Below are positions 32,772 through 46,300 of a DNA stretch of 64,000 nucleotides, in pieces (position 1 is the first letter of the stretch; every line of letters starts with the position of its first letter). Source of the stretch: Xiphias gladius (lineage: Eukaryota > Chordata > Actinopteri > Istiophoriformes > Xiphiidae). Below the pieces are notes generated by a model, which saw only the letters and a program-made list of their open reading frames with translations, had not been told where the DNA came from and made no database searches. The stretch lies in assembly GCF_016859285.1 (NCBI RefSeq), contig NC_053407.1, positions 19,650,699 to 19,714,698 on the forward strand, given 5' to 3'. A program made the translations under genes and the position numbers.

Positions 32772-35700
32772 ATGGAGTCTAACACACCGAGCAGCTCTCC
32801 AGACATCAGAATACAGAGGAGCTACATGCAGCAACACAGTCCCAGAGGCAGCCAGGACAACTTGTTTGGAGTGCGGGTGCAGGTTCAGGGGATCAAAGGG
32901 CAACCATATGTGGTTCTGAATAGTTCTGGCCAGGAGAGCCACAGGGATATCTCTGTCATCACTCACCAGACGGGTTACAAGCCGGGTATGGTGAGGAGGT
33001 CTGTGGATGAAAGACACGCTCCAGCTGAGACCCAGAGGACTGCAGCCTCCTCTGTTTTTCATTATCAGAAACACCCAGAGATTCTGAGACCTTATGACCC
33101 TGAAAGCAATAACCTAAACCTAGTCATTCCTTCGCAAACGGCCTCAGTCGCCCAACCTGGACTTCTTCCTGAGACAACCCAGACTGCTAACATGACCAAA
33201 CCCAGGATCCCTCTGCCGGCTGAGGGCCCAGGGGGAGAGCAGGTGGAGTTGGCCCAGAATAAGGAAACCCCCTCAGGTGGAGACATCCTTGCAAGGTCCC
33301 CAAACTCAGTGGACACAGACTCCTTCTTATCTGTGGGGAGGCTAATAAACCAGTTCAACAGCAGCCAGCGGAGAGGAAGAGGCGGCCCAAGGAACAGGCT
33401 GAACCCTGAGCAGTGTCAAAGGTCACGCAGCGCGGACAGCCGTCGAACTTCAGACTCCTCTTCGTCCTCCTCTTCCTCCAGCAGACCCTCGTCTCTGAAG
33501 GGCGTCAGGGGGGAGACCCCAGGTGGGATATATCCTCCCGGGTCAGCCAGGGCTCGACTCCTTGGTGGAGAGGCCTCTCTGGCAAATACAAGGGAGGAGA
33601 ACCAGCCCAGGACACTGCTCAAAGGACATCATGGAAAAGAGACGTTATCTCCACAGGCTGCAAAACTGCTTCACAAAACAGAGAAACCCTCTCTCTCCAG
33701 ACCATGTAGTGACCAGACTGATCAATCTGACGAAAGAGATGCACAGGTAATGAGATTTGCTTTAGAGCACAGTTGTCCTTTTGAAGGTTGTATTTATCTG
33801 CTGTATGTTCTCTAACCAGGTCACTCCTGATCTCCTGAAAGGACAGCAAGAACTCTCAGCAGACCCAACTGAAGACACGACAAAACAAATACTGTTCACT
33901 TATCTCAAGGATGGGTAAGTTCCCTCAGCTTTCAGCAGTTTTACTTAAAGGAATAGCTCAACATTTTTGGAACTAGTGGTGATTTGCTTTCTTGCTGACA
34001 GTTATGTGAGAGCATTGATACCACTTTCGTGTTTGAGCTGCTTAGCTTAGCTTAGCGCAAAGGCAAGGCAACTTTATTTGTGTGGCACCTTCTAAACACA
34101 GAGGCAATTCAAAGTGCTTTACACGAGGCAAAGCAAGGCGTTAGTATAACAATAACATAATAAAAAGCTAAATGGAAAATAAATAAAATATAACCGATTA
34201 AAATAGAATGAAATTACATTTAAAGAAGACTGGAAATGGAGAACCAGATAAGCACGACTCTGTCCAGATGGTTACAAAATCAACCAAACAACACCTCTAA
34301 TGTTGTTCTGTTCTATGTTCTGGACTAATTCTTGGCCCGGGTGCAGCTACTTCCTGTAGTCAAACAAACGAGATATGACCTGTTAACTAGTGAGCTTTAT
34401 AGATGCTAGTAGATGGATTTTTCTGTTTCCCTGTGTTTTCAGACTTTTTCAGACTATGCTTTAAGCTAAACTAGCTAGCTGTTAGTTTTAGCTTGATATT
34501 TAGCATAAAAACAGGAGAGTGGTGTCAATCCTCTCATCTAACTCTTGACAAGAAGGAAAATAAGCACATTTCCCAAAATATCAAACTATTCCTTTGAAAC
34601 AACTTAATAAATGAGTTTGCATTTCCACTTTCAGTGGAGGGATCCAATGGTGTGTAGTGCAGTCAAGATGAGCTATGTGTACTCAAACACACACCAGTCC
34701 GGAATGCAAAGAATGAACCTCGTTTCCACTGATAAATAACTTACTCACTAGTAAAGTTTTTAAGACTTATCAGTGCCTATTTTCAAATATGTGCTGAAGT
34801 TTAAAAAAAAAAAAAACTCTTCATACCTAAAACGGGTTGAGTTAAAGCTCTTACATGTTTTCCTCTCAGGATACCAAAAGTACAAACAAATTCACACCAC
34901 TCAGAGTCCTGCCCCGCCCACGTATTTGTTGAGCTGGAAACTGACTAGATTTCATTTTATCATTACATCCCTGTAGATGTGTTTACGAGATATTTTTCTT
35001 GCTTCTCAGGACGACTGATGATGACTCCACCACTCAGAGGAAAGTCAACCTGCTGCTTGAAAGGATCAACAAGCTCAAGTGGCAGACAGCTGAGAATGTG
35101 GAGGAGGAGGAAAAAGTGAGTGTTGGGATGGGATGTTTGCCAGTGTTGATAGCTGGTCAGCATGACTTGATGTCTTTGTCTGACACCCCCAACCACACCT
35201 CGCTTCTCATGTAGGATTGTGCAGCAGAGGTGGAGCAGTTGCAGGAGAAACAGGCAGAGCTGGAGAAAGAAGCGTCTGTGTTAAAGCAAAAACTGGAAAC
35301 TGAGATGAAGGTGCAGTGTGGTCCCATCCTGCTGATTCACCTCTAAACCAATCACTTCCTGTTCCTGTGACTGATGGTGTCCTTTTCTGTTGTTGTGTTG
35401 TGCAGAATGAAAAGACTCTAGCCAAGGCCTGTGAGAAGGCCAGGACAGAGAAGAAGAAACTTCAGGAAGAGTTGACCCACAGTCAGACAGAGCTCTGCAA
35501 ACTCAGGGACAGACTGGCTGAAATCGAGGCAAAACTTCAGTCTACCAAACAGGAGTAAGGATTTGGCCCCTCAGTCATTCAGAAAATTTCAAAGTAAAGC
35601 TCTGTAAAATACTCACATCTTATCAGCTGAAAGGAGAATTGAGAAGATTTTTGTCTTATTTAAACTCTCCGCTGGCAGGAGATTCATGGTAACCATACAG

Positions 35701-38700
35701 ACCTGAGATTGGTATCATTGTTCTCATCTAACTCTTGGCAAGAAAGCAAATAAGTGCACTCCCTCAAAAGCCGAACTATTCCTTTAAATGATTCTCGTAG
35801 GTGTCCGGTGCCACGGAAGAAAGAGTATGTTTTCCATGGACAGCAAATGAAACCGTTGCACAACATGCAGGACTAAACAGAATAACCACACACTTTAGCT
35901 CAACGCTGTGCTTGACTTTCGTTGAAGAAGCCTCTGCTCGTGCTCTTAGGTCATTCAAGTGAACTGTAATGTGTGATGTGATGAAGATCATTAGACCGTA
36001 AGCAGAGTCAAATACCACTTGGATTAAGTGTGCAGATATCCGTTTTTGTTATCTAGTCCTATACAGCACATCTAAAACTTTGGTAAGAACGCTTCTTTCG
36101 TATCTTTTGATACAAAATATTTAACCGAACTATGTCTGTCTTTCCTGCATATCTTCGTTTCTCGTGTGTTGTCAGGTTGAGTCAGATGAAGGCAGAGAGA
36201 GAAAGATCTAGGACGGAGATGAAAGACCTTCAGCAGCAGCTCTCTGAGATGCATGATGAGCTGGACCAAGCCAAGAAGGCAGAGGTGATAAATACGGAGA
36301 AAGAAGTCCTTCTACAGGTAAATGAAACCAGGTGTAGGAGATACACTTCACAAATCAACAGCAGCTGTAAAGCTTCTTCGCTGGACACAAGGCACTGACA
36401 CTGTAATATGATGGATGTCTGTCAGGATATGGCGCAGCTGCGTGTGGACTTTCAGGAGATGCTACAGGTTAAGGAGGAGCAGGAGGAGGTGCTGCACCGC
36501 CGGGAAAGGGAGCTCAATGCCCTGAAGGGGGCGTTCAAAGAGGAGGTGGAGACTCATGACAAATACACGGCCGCTCTGAAGGATGAATATGAGCAGGAGC
36601 TTGAGAAGCTGCTCAGGGACTTAGAGCTGGCTAAGGAGGTAACAGGGAAGATGGGCATCTCTTTTGATTTCTCTTTATTTCGTAAGCCAAAATGTGGTTT
36701 ATTTCTCATGGTCATCATTTATTACTCCATCCTGTCTTTAGAGCAATGCTCTGCTGGGTCAGGAGAGGGTTGAGGCAGAGGAGGAGAAAGGTGTAGCTAA
36801 GGTGCAGCTGAAGGAGCTGAGCCAGGAGAGAGATCAGCTGAGAGGAAAGGTGCAGGAGCTCAACAAGAAAGTGGATCAGCTGAACCAGGCAATCCAGGAG
36901 GCTAAAACCACAGAGAGACTGCTGGAGCAGAGAGCGAAGCAGCTGGAGGTATGGAGAAGGTGTGAGTGGGGGTGGAAGTATTTTGATGTTGAACAAATTT
37001 TTTACGGGAACATGTTTTATTTACTGGATTTTTCTAAAATCAAAGATTATCTAACTGATTTGATCTGTAATTTTTATGTATATTGCTGTTGTTCTTTGTC
37101 TTGCTCCTCAGAGGGAAAAGCAGCAGGTTGAGGAAACGCTAAAAGATGTGAGGAGGAATGAGGAGGAGATGTGTCAGTCTAACCAATCGCTGCTCACTCG
37201 GTTGGAGGACGTGCAGGTAAGGCCAGGTCGCTGTCAGCCTCAGAGGAGCCGCCTTGGGGCGTGGTGGTGGCCTAGTGATCCACGATGTTACCATGTAGCT
37301 ACAATGTTCCCAGTGTGAGTCCCACCCAGTGCTTTGTTTTCATCTCCTTCTCTTTCCATGTTTCCTGTCTCAAAGAATGATTAAACAAAAGAGGAAGCAG
37401 CTTGAATGGCACTAAGCTCATGACTGATATCCTGACATGAGATGCTTTTTAGCAATGATTGGAGGCTCACAGTCTCCCCTTTCCACTGTTTTCTTTTGAC
37501 AGAGTAAGCTGACTAAACTCAATCATGAGCACAGGGACCTGAAGGAGAAGCTCAAGGATGAGAGGAAACAAATAGAGGAGCTATGGAAGACAAAGACCGA
37601 ACTGGAGGACGAGAGGAGGCTGCAGGACCGGGCTGTGGAGCAACTGCAGAGGAAGGTGAGTGGTGCACTGGGATTATTTATTAGGCCCAATGTGAAAATT
37701 CAACATTTTTTGGAGCCTAAGGAGACCTAAAAAATCTGTTATCTTAACCCTGAAGCCACACAAGAGATCGGCAGAGAAATCTGATATTTCTTGTACTTGC
37801 ATAGTTTCTTTCATCCCCCTTTGTTCATATACCCAGAGACATTAACACATATCTGACTTTAAAAGCTTTTTGTTCGGTCTGGTCAGATGAATAGCATCAT
37901 GGAGGAGTGCGAGGCGTCTACAGACATACTTCAGAACCAGGTCGATGAGGCCAGAGAAAAGAGTCAGAGGGAGTTGGCTGAGCTGCGGAGACAGCTGCAG
38001 GAAAAGGGAACCGAGCTGGAGAAATTCCGACAGGCAGCCAAAAAACTGCAGGAAGAGGTGTGGTACTCATTTTTTCTCTGATTCATCAGTTCGTGGGTTC
38101 AACTGTCTCGGTCACCAATAAAACAGAAAGTCAGCGACAGGATAAAAAGGAGTTATGTCCCTTTGTTTCAGGATTTTTCTCCTGAGAAGTTGCTATGAGG
38201 ATCCTAAGAGAATTTTTCAAAAGCTTTGTGGGAGATTTAATAAAAACTTTCAGTGTTAGTCAGATGTGTTACCAGACTTGATTAAGTCTGTGTTTTCCTG
38301 ATAATGTCTGATTGACTGCAGCCGCTGCCCAACACCAAACGCTGCACGTTACCTTATCTCATGGTGCGTGTTTACTCAGGGGTCTGTTCTGTGTTCAGCT
38401 CCTTCCTCTGGAGGAGGATCTGCAGCGGTGTCGCCGGGAGCAGCAGGAGGCCCAGCTGAGGGGCCGGCAGCTGGAGCAGAGGGTGGAGGAGCTGGAGGAG
38501 AGGAACGCAGCCGCGGTGGAAGAGAGAGAGCGACAGGTCAAACTCATGGAGGTAAATGTCTCTGGAACGTCCCCTCAGGAAACGCATCGAATGAAGACGT
38601 TGTCAGAACATAAACATGCATCCACTGACCTGGTTCTTCTTTGTCGCAGTGCAGAATGTAGAAAACACTTTTCATTTGGATTAACATAAATATGAATAAA

Positions 38701-41700
38701 TTGTTGCTTTTGAGTGAAGACAGAAACAAAAAAGAATGAAAATATACTCACATGCTACATGTTTTATCATTCATTGGCATGAAAATATTTTGTCCACAAA
38801 ATTGTCTGTAACACTTTACTTTAACTTGCCCTATTTAACATTTATAAGCAGTATGCAAGCATCTAATTATTGGTTTATAACACACTATAATGTAGTTGAG
38901 ATAGCGGATATAAGGACATTTCTAAGTTTTTATTAATGCACAGTATTTGCCAACAATTATAAATTCTCCCATTAATAATATTTATAACTTTATTACAAGT
39001 ATGCTTTACTATATTGTCATTCAAGCCTTTTTTAAACTTTGCAGCCAGTTTTGACAGGTTTTAATGAGGCCAGATGATTTTAAATATCTTTGAGCTCACA
39101 GCAGGTCAAATCCTCTGGCTGAAGTTTAGAGATTAAAATTCACCCAAAGCAGGTATTTAGGTAATTATTCCTGTCATAATAATATATACTGAAAATGTTT
39201 TACTAAAAAGCTGCCTTTTGACACTGATGACCAGGTGAACTTCTCAATTAGAAACTGTTCTCACTCTTATTAGGGCAGACAGTCCAGCACACTTTACTTT
39301 ATCACATGTTTATCTTCTCAGGTGCCAGTATTTGCGCACACTGGTTCCTGTGAAATATAAGGGTCGCTGCAAGGAGCCATGGCAACAGCATCTCACAGCT
39401 CAGCACTGTTTGTCTTGCTAATGACAAAACATCACACAGTGACACCAGTGTGCTCACTGTTGACACTGCGTATCAACCGAGGAGGCTCGTGTTTACTGTC
39501 AAAAGTTATCAGACTTGTCTGGGTGTTCTCAGGAATCTCCTTTCGCTTTTTCCCACCCTTCCATTGTCCAACACTCACATCCTTTAATTATTATCCCCTT
39601 TTTTTAAATGATATTATCTTTGTCTTAACTGCATTTTTCCCACGGGCCCCCTCATATGTTATTTACCCAATAACCCTTTTCTCTGAGTCAGTTTTCTAAC
39701 CACAGCCTCAGGGGATAGATTCCTCATGTTCTCTGTACTGGTCAATTTTGTTGTGTAGCTTAATATAAATTAACTTGATGATGGTCCGACACATTTTTCA
39801 TGTTTTCCTCTCGACTCAGGGACGTATCACTCACCTAGCAGAAGATCTTAATGATGAGCGCTGCAGTGCCGACCGCCTGATGGAACGTTTAGACAAAACC
39901 AAAGAGCAGGCAGGTCTACTTCCTTCACTGTCTTTTCTTGTTTTTTTTCTGCACAAGGCTCTCATTTTGTATTTGCCGACATTCGTAAATTTCCCCGACT
40001 GTAAAGAGACAACCCATCAGTGATTGAATTATGCCCAGTCACAAGATTGAACCCCCATACCTACGTCTGTTTTTATCATAAACAGATGTCGGGCTGAGTA
40101 CTCAGATTTCCCAGCAGAAACTGAAAGCTGCTTTTCAGACCAGCTAGTTTAACAAGTTTTGCTTCTGTGCCTTAACACTCACTTCGTAACTGCCCTGAAA
40201 TATGACTGAATCCCTCTTACTTCACATACCCTGTGTTTCTTTATCCGATGCCGTCATAAGAGCCTCGCATCCACAGGGTGTCTGTAAAGTAGGCCACCAT
40301 TCATTGGAGAAAAGTGGTGCAGACTAATTGACACAAAACACAGTTTTGGGTGCAGTGCAAAGACAAAAAGCAGCTAACAATTGTGAGCAGCTATTCACAC
40401 TCCCTTCACTGGGCCTCTGGATGTTATTAGAGAGGAAAGAGCCTTTAGATCTGATGTGGCCACTCAGAACAGACGGCATTTCCTCAGGCTTTAGGAATTA
40501 AGCTGGACACTTTTCCTTTAACCCGAAAGTGCTCGTCAACATGTTCTGCCCTTTTTCATAACGTACAGCCGTGTTTTCAGTTAAAATGGAAGGGACTACA
40601 TATGCACATGTTATGCAATGACTGAAACTGTGTTTCTCTCTCCGTGGGTTGTGTGTGTGACAGATGGATCAGATGAGGAACGAGCTGATGCAGGAGAGAG
40701 CAGTCAGACAGGACCTGGAGTGTGACAAGACGAGCCTGGAGAGACAGGTACTGACCCCTGACCCCCTCACTCTGGCAATGCTGGATAACAAACCAGGGTT
40801 GAGTCATTTTTCAGAGACTATCCTCGATCAGAGATGTGGGTTATTGTCTCCATACCATATCTGACCACCCGTTATCATGTGACTGTGTAGTCCGCCTAAA
40901 AATGTGACGTATATACTTTTAACAATTTTCCTATATTGACAGTATGCACTTTTTAATACTTATTTAATTTTTTATCTTCGAAATGTTATCCTTTATATCT
41001 CTTTTTTTAATTAATACATTTTTACTCTAAATCTTTAGTCTTGAATCGTGATAACTACTGAATTATCTCTATGAAAACCGGGCAAACTCAATCTGCTGAT
41101 GAAGACCGTGGGATGTGGCTGAAAGCTCAGAACAGTTTCCAGAAAGTGGACCTTGTGCCAAGACTTTTTTATCAAGTGGTTGATAATGAAATGTCAAGCT
41201 CACCAGAGTTAAAATGGTTTTATGTAGGGGGTTAGCTCTGTTGAAGGATAAAAATAAAATAATGACTCATTAAAAAGAAATTTAAATTGATTTTCTAAAT
41301 ATATTTTGTGACCGCTGACACCATCTGCCACTCAGCAAACTCACAGTACCTGTCATCACATCTGTAGGACATTTAACTCTACAGATAATTCAGCATTATT
41401 ACTCTGCTGACATTGAAGTACGAGTGTAAACCCACTTAAAGATGTCCTGTGGGGTTTTCTCGAACGCAAAAACCAAAATGCATCGTGTGAATTCCGTCGT
41501 CATGAAACATTTGCAAAGCCAATTATCTGGAAAATTTTGAAATAACTTGATGTGGTGACTGTGTATCGCATCATCCGCGCGCTCTACCGCAAGAAAAACA
41601 AAAATGAGACTCATTTGTAAAAAACACACATTATGTTGCACCATGGCGCTACTAGGGGGTCAAACGTTCCACGGGATACCTTAATTTTTGCCTCATTTAT

Positions 41701-42673
41701 GTCACTCTTCCATTTGATTTCCTCTGTCAGAATAAAGACCTGAAGAGCAGAGTGACTCATCTGGAAGGATCACAGAGGACCAACCAGGATTCACTGGTCT
41801 CCAAACTTAACAGCCGCATCCAGGAACTGGAGGAAAGGTTGCAAGGAGAAGAACGGTAAGCATCCACATCCGCATCCGCGTTCACATTAATATTAGTTAC
41901 AGACATAAGTGTATACAGAATTTGTGTTTACCAGCTTAGGCTAACAATTAGAAGACACTTTGGATAATAGTTCCATTAGACACTTGATGGTAGCTCTTGG
42001 AGCGATGAACCCACTCATATCACTTTCTCTGTGGTTGTAAGAGCGAGAGTATCTCTGGGCCGAACACACAGGGAAGGTGTTGAGTTACAGGAAGCTGCAG
42101 CAGCGACGTGATCTCTTGGTGCTTTTGCCCTCAGAGACAACAACAGCCTGCAACAAGCAAACCGCAAGCTGGAGCGCAAAGCGAAGGAGATGAAGATGCA
42201 GGCGGATGAGGAGCACATCAACCTGCTGAACCAGAGAGATCAGGTAGACGCATATTTAAGCATTAAGAAAGAAGTTAAGTAGTCAGAAGCAGCAGGGCTT
42301 GACTCGTGATTCAATGTCTCACTTTTGGGAACTCTGCAGCTGACTCAGAGGCTGAAGACGGCAAAGAGGCAGATGGATGAGGCGGAGGAGGAGATCGAGC
42401 GTCTGGAACACAGCAAAAAAAAACTGCAGAGAGAACTGGATGAGCAGATCGAGGCCAACGAGCAGCTTCATGGTCAACTGAGCACACTGCGGAATGAGAT
42501 GAGGTGACCACTCACCTTCTGCCACTGGGTTTCTGGGTTTGATATACTGTTACATTAAATCATGTTCTTTAACTCTGGCAGTTTTATGTTTTTGCATCAA
42601 CAGGCGTAAGAAGAAATCACCTCCTACCATTAAGGATGATGTGAACGACGTGGACGACTTTGGCTCTGACTGA
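32772..42673 (+). CDS. cgnl1: cgnl1, cingulin-like 1 (paracingulin), complete
   Basis: Paracingulin is a cytoplasmic scaffold of epithelial junctions, made of a head and a coiled-coil rod. Exons are 32772-33746, 33820-33914, 35010-35115, 35215-35310, 35406-35554, 36176-36317, 36426-36638, 36742-36948, 37112-37216, 37503-37655, 37887-38057, 38399-38551, 39820-39909, 40664-40747, 41731-41855, 42135-42243, 42340-42503 and 42604-42673, about 1,067 residues. A TAA in frame at 32754 supports this start. Landmarks are [15 protein letters not shown] in the head, TPDLLKGQQ, heptad-rich helices, [20 protein letters not shown] and [20 protein letters not shown] near the end. Cingulin itself is similar. 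The neighbours tcf12 and aqp9, and the tail NDVDDFGSD, favour cgnl1. The head is shorter than in human CGNL1 (about 1,300 residues). The intron after 39909 has a GC donor. Confidence 0.92.
33945..34598. repeat. dispersed element with terminal inverted repeats, copy B, carrying a nested insertion
   Basis: The left end TTAAAGGAATAG and the right end CTATTCCTTTGAA are inverted repeats, and GCTTTCTTGC near the left end mirrors the right part. It is the longest copy of the family. The core is interrupted by a different repeat at about 34060-34260. It lies in the cgnl1 intron between 33914 and 35010. Confidence 0.65.
34060..34260. repeat. abundant teleost interspersed repeat, inserted in copy B
   Basis: GCAAGGCAACTTTATTTGTG followed by GAGGCAATTCAAAGTGCTTT is a well-known fish repeat motif. 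An A/T-rich tail follows. The element sits inside copy B and so inserted after it. Confidence 0.5.
35709..35787. repeat. dispersed element, copy C (3' end only)
   Basis: TTCTCATCTAACTCTTGGCA, AAGAAAGCAAATAAGTGCAC and the end CGAACTATTCCTTTAA match the right ends of copies A and B. Confidence 0.6.
37256..37395 (+). repeat. SINE-like fragment in a cgnl1 intron
   Basis: GGCGTGGTGGTGGCCTAGTG, CCCAGTGTGAGTCCCA and TTTCCTGTCTC resemble the fish SINE group seen at 29935-30135, in a more degenerate form. Confidence 0.35.
38552..39819. other. cgnl1 intron without further features
   Basis: AT-rich intron of about 1.3 kb between two phase-0 coiled-coil exons. No exon, RNA or clear repeat was recognised. 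The cgnl1 introns at 39910-40663 and 40748-41730 are likewise featureless. Confidence 0.5.
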
Positions 42674-43095
42674 CTGACTGAGGAATCACTGATTTAATAA
42701 TTCTGCATATTAACAACTCAGGTGTGATCTCATAAGGTTTCCAGTTGAGAGCAGCATGGCAGCTTGTCGAGGCTGACCTCTTGTGGTAACATGTATAACT
42801 ACAATATCTTAAAAAACTTGTGTTTTACAATGTGACAAATTCCAACCTATTTACTGAAATTGATTTTTTGTTTTGTTTCCTAAGTTATTCAATTGCTGTA
42901 TGAGTTAACATGGTGCAAACTGCAAATCTTAAACTGAATGATTAAATGTATTAAAATGCTTTCCCAGCGTTCACTCATGTTTATACACCTCCAGAATCTC
43001 TTAAAACTGAAATCGATCCAGCTGTATGATGATTCCGTAAATCTGAGAGTTTGTCTGTGGCTACACACATAAATAAAGAATACCAGATCAGATTT
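42674..43095 (+). other. cgnl1: cgnl1 3'UTR
   Basis: About 420 bases from the stop TGA (42671-42673) to just past an AATAAA at 43072-43077. Confidence 0.6.
43072..43077 (+). terminator. cgnl1: cgnl1 polyadenylation signal AATAAA
   Basis: A canonical hexamer in CACATAAATAAAGAATACC, about 400 nt after the cgnl1 stop and only 249 nt before the aqp9 ATG. It is the only good candidate in this gap. Confidence 0.6.
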
Positions 43096-43325
43096 TGATT
43101 TATAGTTAAAGGAAATGCAAGCGAAAACACACCTTTCAATCACCTGGCCTCGGCTGTGAGCTTTTGCGTGTTGGGCTGAGGCTGACGAGAAGAGCGCGAC
43201 GGTTGTACACGTGGATCAATGGTCTGTGCTGAATGGCTGTGGTCGGGGTAGAGGTGGGGATTTGACATGAGAGGTTCACACTGCTGGACATCTGGCAGCT
43301 TTAACAGCATTTTGCACAGTGATAC

Positions 43326-46300
43326 ATGGAAATACAGCACAAGAGAAGCATGAGGCAACACTGTGCTCTCAAACATGGAATACTCAAGGAATTCCTGGCA
43401 GAATTCCTCGGGACGTTTGTCTTGGTTGTAAGTAACCCCTTGCTTGGTAAAATTGTTTTTCAGATGAGCTTTGGACTGAGCAATAGTGCAGAATACTTCA
43501 GTGTAGTGCAATATATAAAATGTATTTGCCTTCTGACAGATTTTGAAGTTGAGCTTCTCTTTCTTAAGTTTTCAAGTCTGAGATGTTGTTTATATGTTAA
43601 TTTTCAGTTTTTTGTTGAGGTCCAGACCACTCAAGCGGATCTTCAGGAATGTTAATGACTTTCCTTTAAAAAGAGGTTTAATTCCCTTGAACAGATGTTG
43701 GTATAAATCTGTTGTTGCTGTTGTTGTCTTCCTCCCTGTTGGTCAGTTGTTCGGCTGTGGCTCAGTCGCTCAAACCGTGCTCAGTCGAAACACCCTGGGT
43801 GAGCCTCTCACTGTCCACATCGGCTTCTCCGTAGGACTGATGATGGCGGCGTATGTGGCTGGTGGAGTGTCAGGTAAATATGACTTCATGAATGCACCTG
43901 TTTATCTCCACTAAAGTAGAACTGATCTCATATGAGCCACGACACCCCACTAACAGTGTTTGACATGACATACTTTGAATTTAAAGCATGTACAAAACGA
44001 TTTAGTAAATAATTGTTGATGGACGTTGCTGAGATCAATTTCCCACTCTGCTGATATTGGCGTCCTGTCAGATCAACTGGAAAACGTCATCAGTTTTAAT
44101 AATATAGTTGTGAACAGTTGCAAATTCAGCTTCTTTGCCGCTGTATAATCTCCTGTTCAGCACCACAGACTCTATGATGCATTAAAATAATTCATGGTTA
44201 ATACAAACAGCCTGTGCCAGAGCATATAAAACAGTCTGGCACAGGTTCCTTGCATGTGTTGTAATCAAAGCATTGTTACTCATGTGGCTCGCAGCTTGTA
44301 ATAACATAACTTTATGGCTTCCTGCTCAGCCATGTGTCATCTCCCCAGCTCCGGTCTCAGCAGGAATGTGCCAGCTCTCCGTCCAGATTCAGTGAATGTG
44401 TACTGACCATTGATTTGTTAGTGCTAGTGCACACCCTCTCCAGGGTCATACATAACCCTCGGCACTAAATGTCCTGCAAACTCCATTGATCATAGGCTAC
44501 GTTCATCAGCGAACGGGGAACAGAGACCAGACTCAGTCCAAACGAGATTGCTTGCCTCCTCTGAGCAGCAGCTCCCTCCAGGTCTACATCAAAAGGACCA
44601 ATTGTATTTCATAAAGGCAGATCAAAAGATTTTTAATATGTTTTTAAAAACTAAAAGCTTGAAGGATGTGAGCACAGCTTGATTAAAAAGGGAACAGAAT
44701 AATGCTGACTTTTGTGTTTTGACTCACAGGATGAATTTCTAATATGTGACCATTATTCTGCCTCTTTGCTCTTGAACATACATAACAAAGCCCAGCACCG
44801 CCCTGGGGGCTGCCCCCCCCTTCTGCTGCCTCTTGTAAAGGTGACGGCCTCGCTAATGATGGAGAGGCTATCATGCCAGCCACCCCCAACCACTGCACCC
44901 CTCTTTCACTCTGTGCTTTGTCCTCCGTCCCAGGGGGCCATGTGAACCCTGCTGTGTCCCTGGCCATGGTGATTCTGGGCAAGCTGAAGATTTGGAAGTT
45001 TCCCTTCTATGTCATCGCTCAGTTTCTTGGTGCTTTTGCTGGAGCTGCTGCAGTCTTTGGATTATACTATGGTGAGTACACCTGAACTTTACTCTCTTAC
45101 ACATCCTTATTAAACCAGCCCTAAGAAACCCAACTGTCAACCCAACCCAATCTGTCATTATTGAGCTCTCACAGTAAAAAATATTTCAGCCACACGTCCA
45201 TCAATATGAGATAGCTCCTGGATGAAAGCAACCATTGTGCACAGTTCCGACTGTCTGTTTGTCCTCCGCACAGATGCTTTCATGGACTTCACCAGCGGGA
45301 TTCTGTCCGTGACGGGAATCAATGCAACAGGTCACATTTTTGCTTCCTACCCCGCGAGACACCTGTCAGCCCTTGGCGGCTTCATTGATCAGGTGAGCTC
45401 TGGTTGCTGTGACCCAATGACCTCACCTCTATTAGGGACTGCCGCTCCCGTTCAGGCTCTAAATACCGCAAAGTCTGGAAAACATGGCTAATGCGAAATT
45501 GATTGCCCCAGTTAGTCTGAGAACACCCCCTCTTTTGCTTGGTTTTGGGCCTAATGAACCATTTCCTGCCATTCACCGGGAGGTCAAATCTATACTTAAC
45601 ACGATCCAAAAATAACACGTCTACCAGCTTAAAACTTTTGAAAACCGCATCAGGTGAATCAGATCAGTTGAATTAGTCTGATTGTGCTTATGTTAATGTT
45701 TTCTTTGTTAGTTCTGTGTAACAGTGGTGCTCGGAGGTGAGGAACCATTTGCGATCCCTAAATACTTTTTGCTTAAATAATTAACCGCACTTAAAACCTA
45801 GATTTGAACCATTAGGATAAGGAATGACAGACCAAAATGCTAACCAATAAAGCCTGACAACTGTACCAACTACACATTTTATTTATCTATTTTCATTTAT
45901 TTGTTTGCACATTAAAAATATAGTTATCATAAAAGATACAATATTTAAACGTTCAGAAAAAAACGGAAGCACTTTTACATGCATGAAAGTAAACTACACA
46001 AAAGCTTGTGCAGGGGAGGTAGGGAGCTAAAAGCTTCTCCTCTCCTAAAAAACTCAGGGCAAGATAAACAGGATAACATAAAATAAAATAATGAGGAAAA
46101 AGAAAATCAATCAACACTGTAATTGGGAAGTTACCAGTGTTTGTTATGATGCTGTTTTTTAAAAGTATTGTGTTTGTCCTGTAAACTACAGTATATCAAC
46201 AAAGTGATGCTGTGCTCCTTCAGGTGGTGGGGACGGGCATGTTGGTCCTGTGTATCCTTGCAATCATCGATGGCGGAAACATTGGAGCTCCTAAGGGCGT

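Noticed and set aside
36715-36996. Leu-rich minus-strand frame in cgnl1
   Set aside because: Antisense of a Gln/Glu/Lys-rich coiled-coil exon, which always reads as Leu-rich on the opposite strand.
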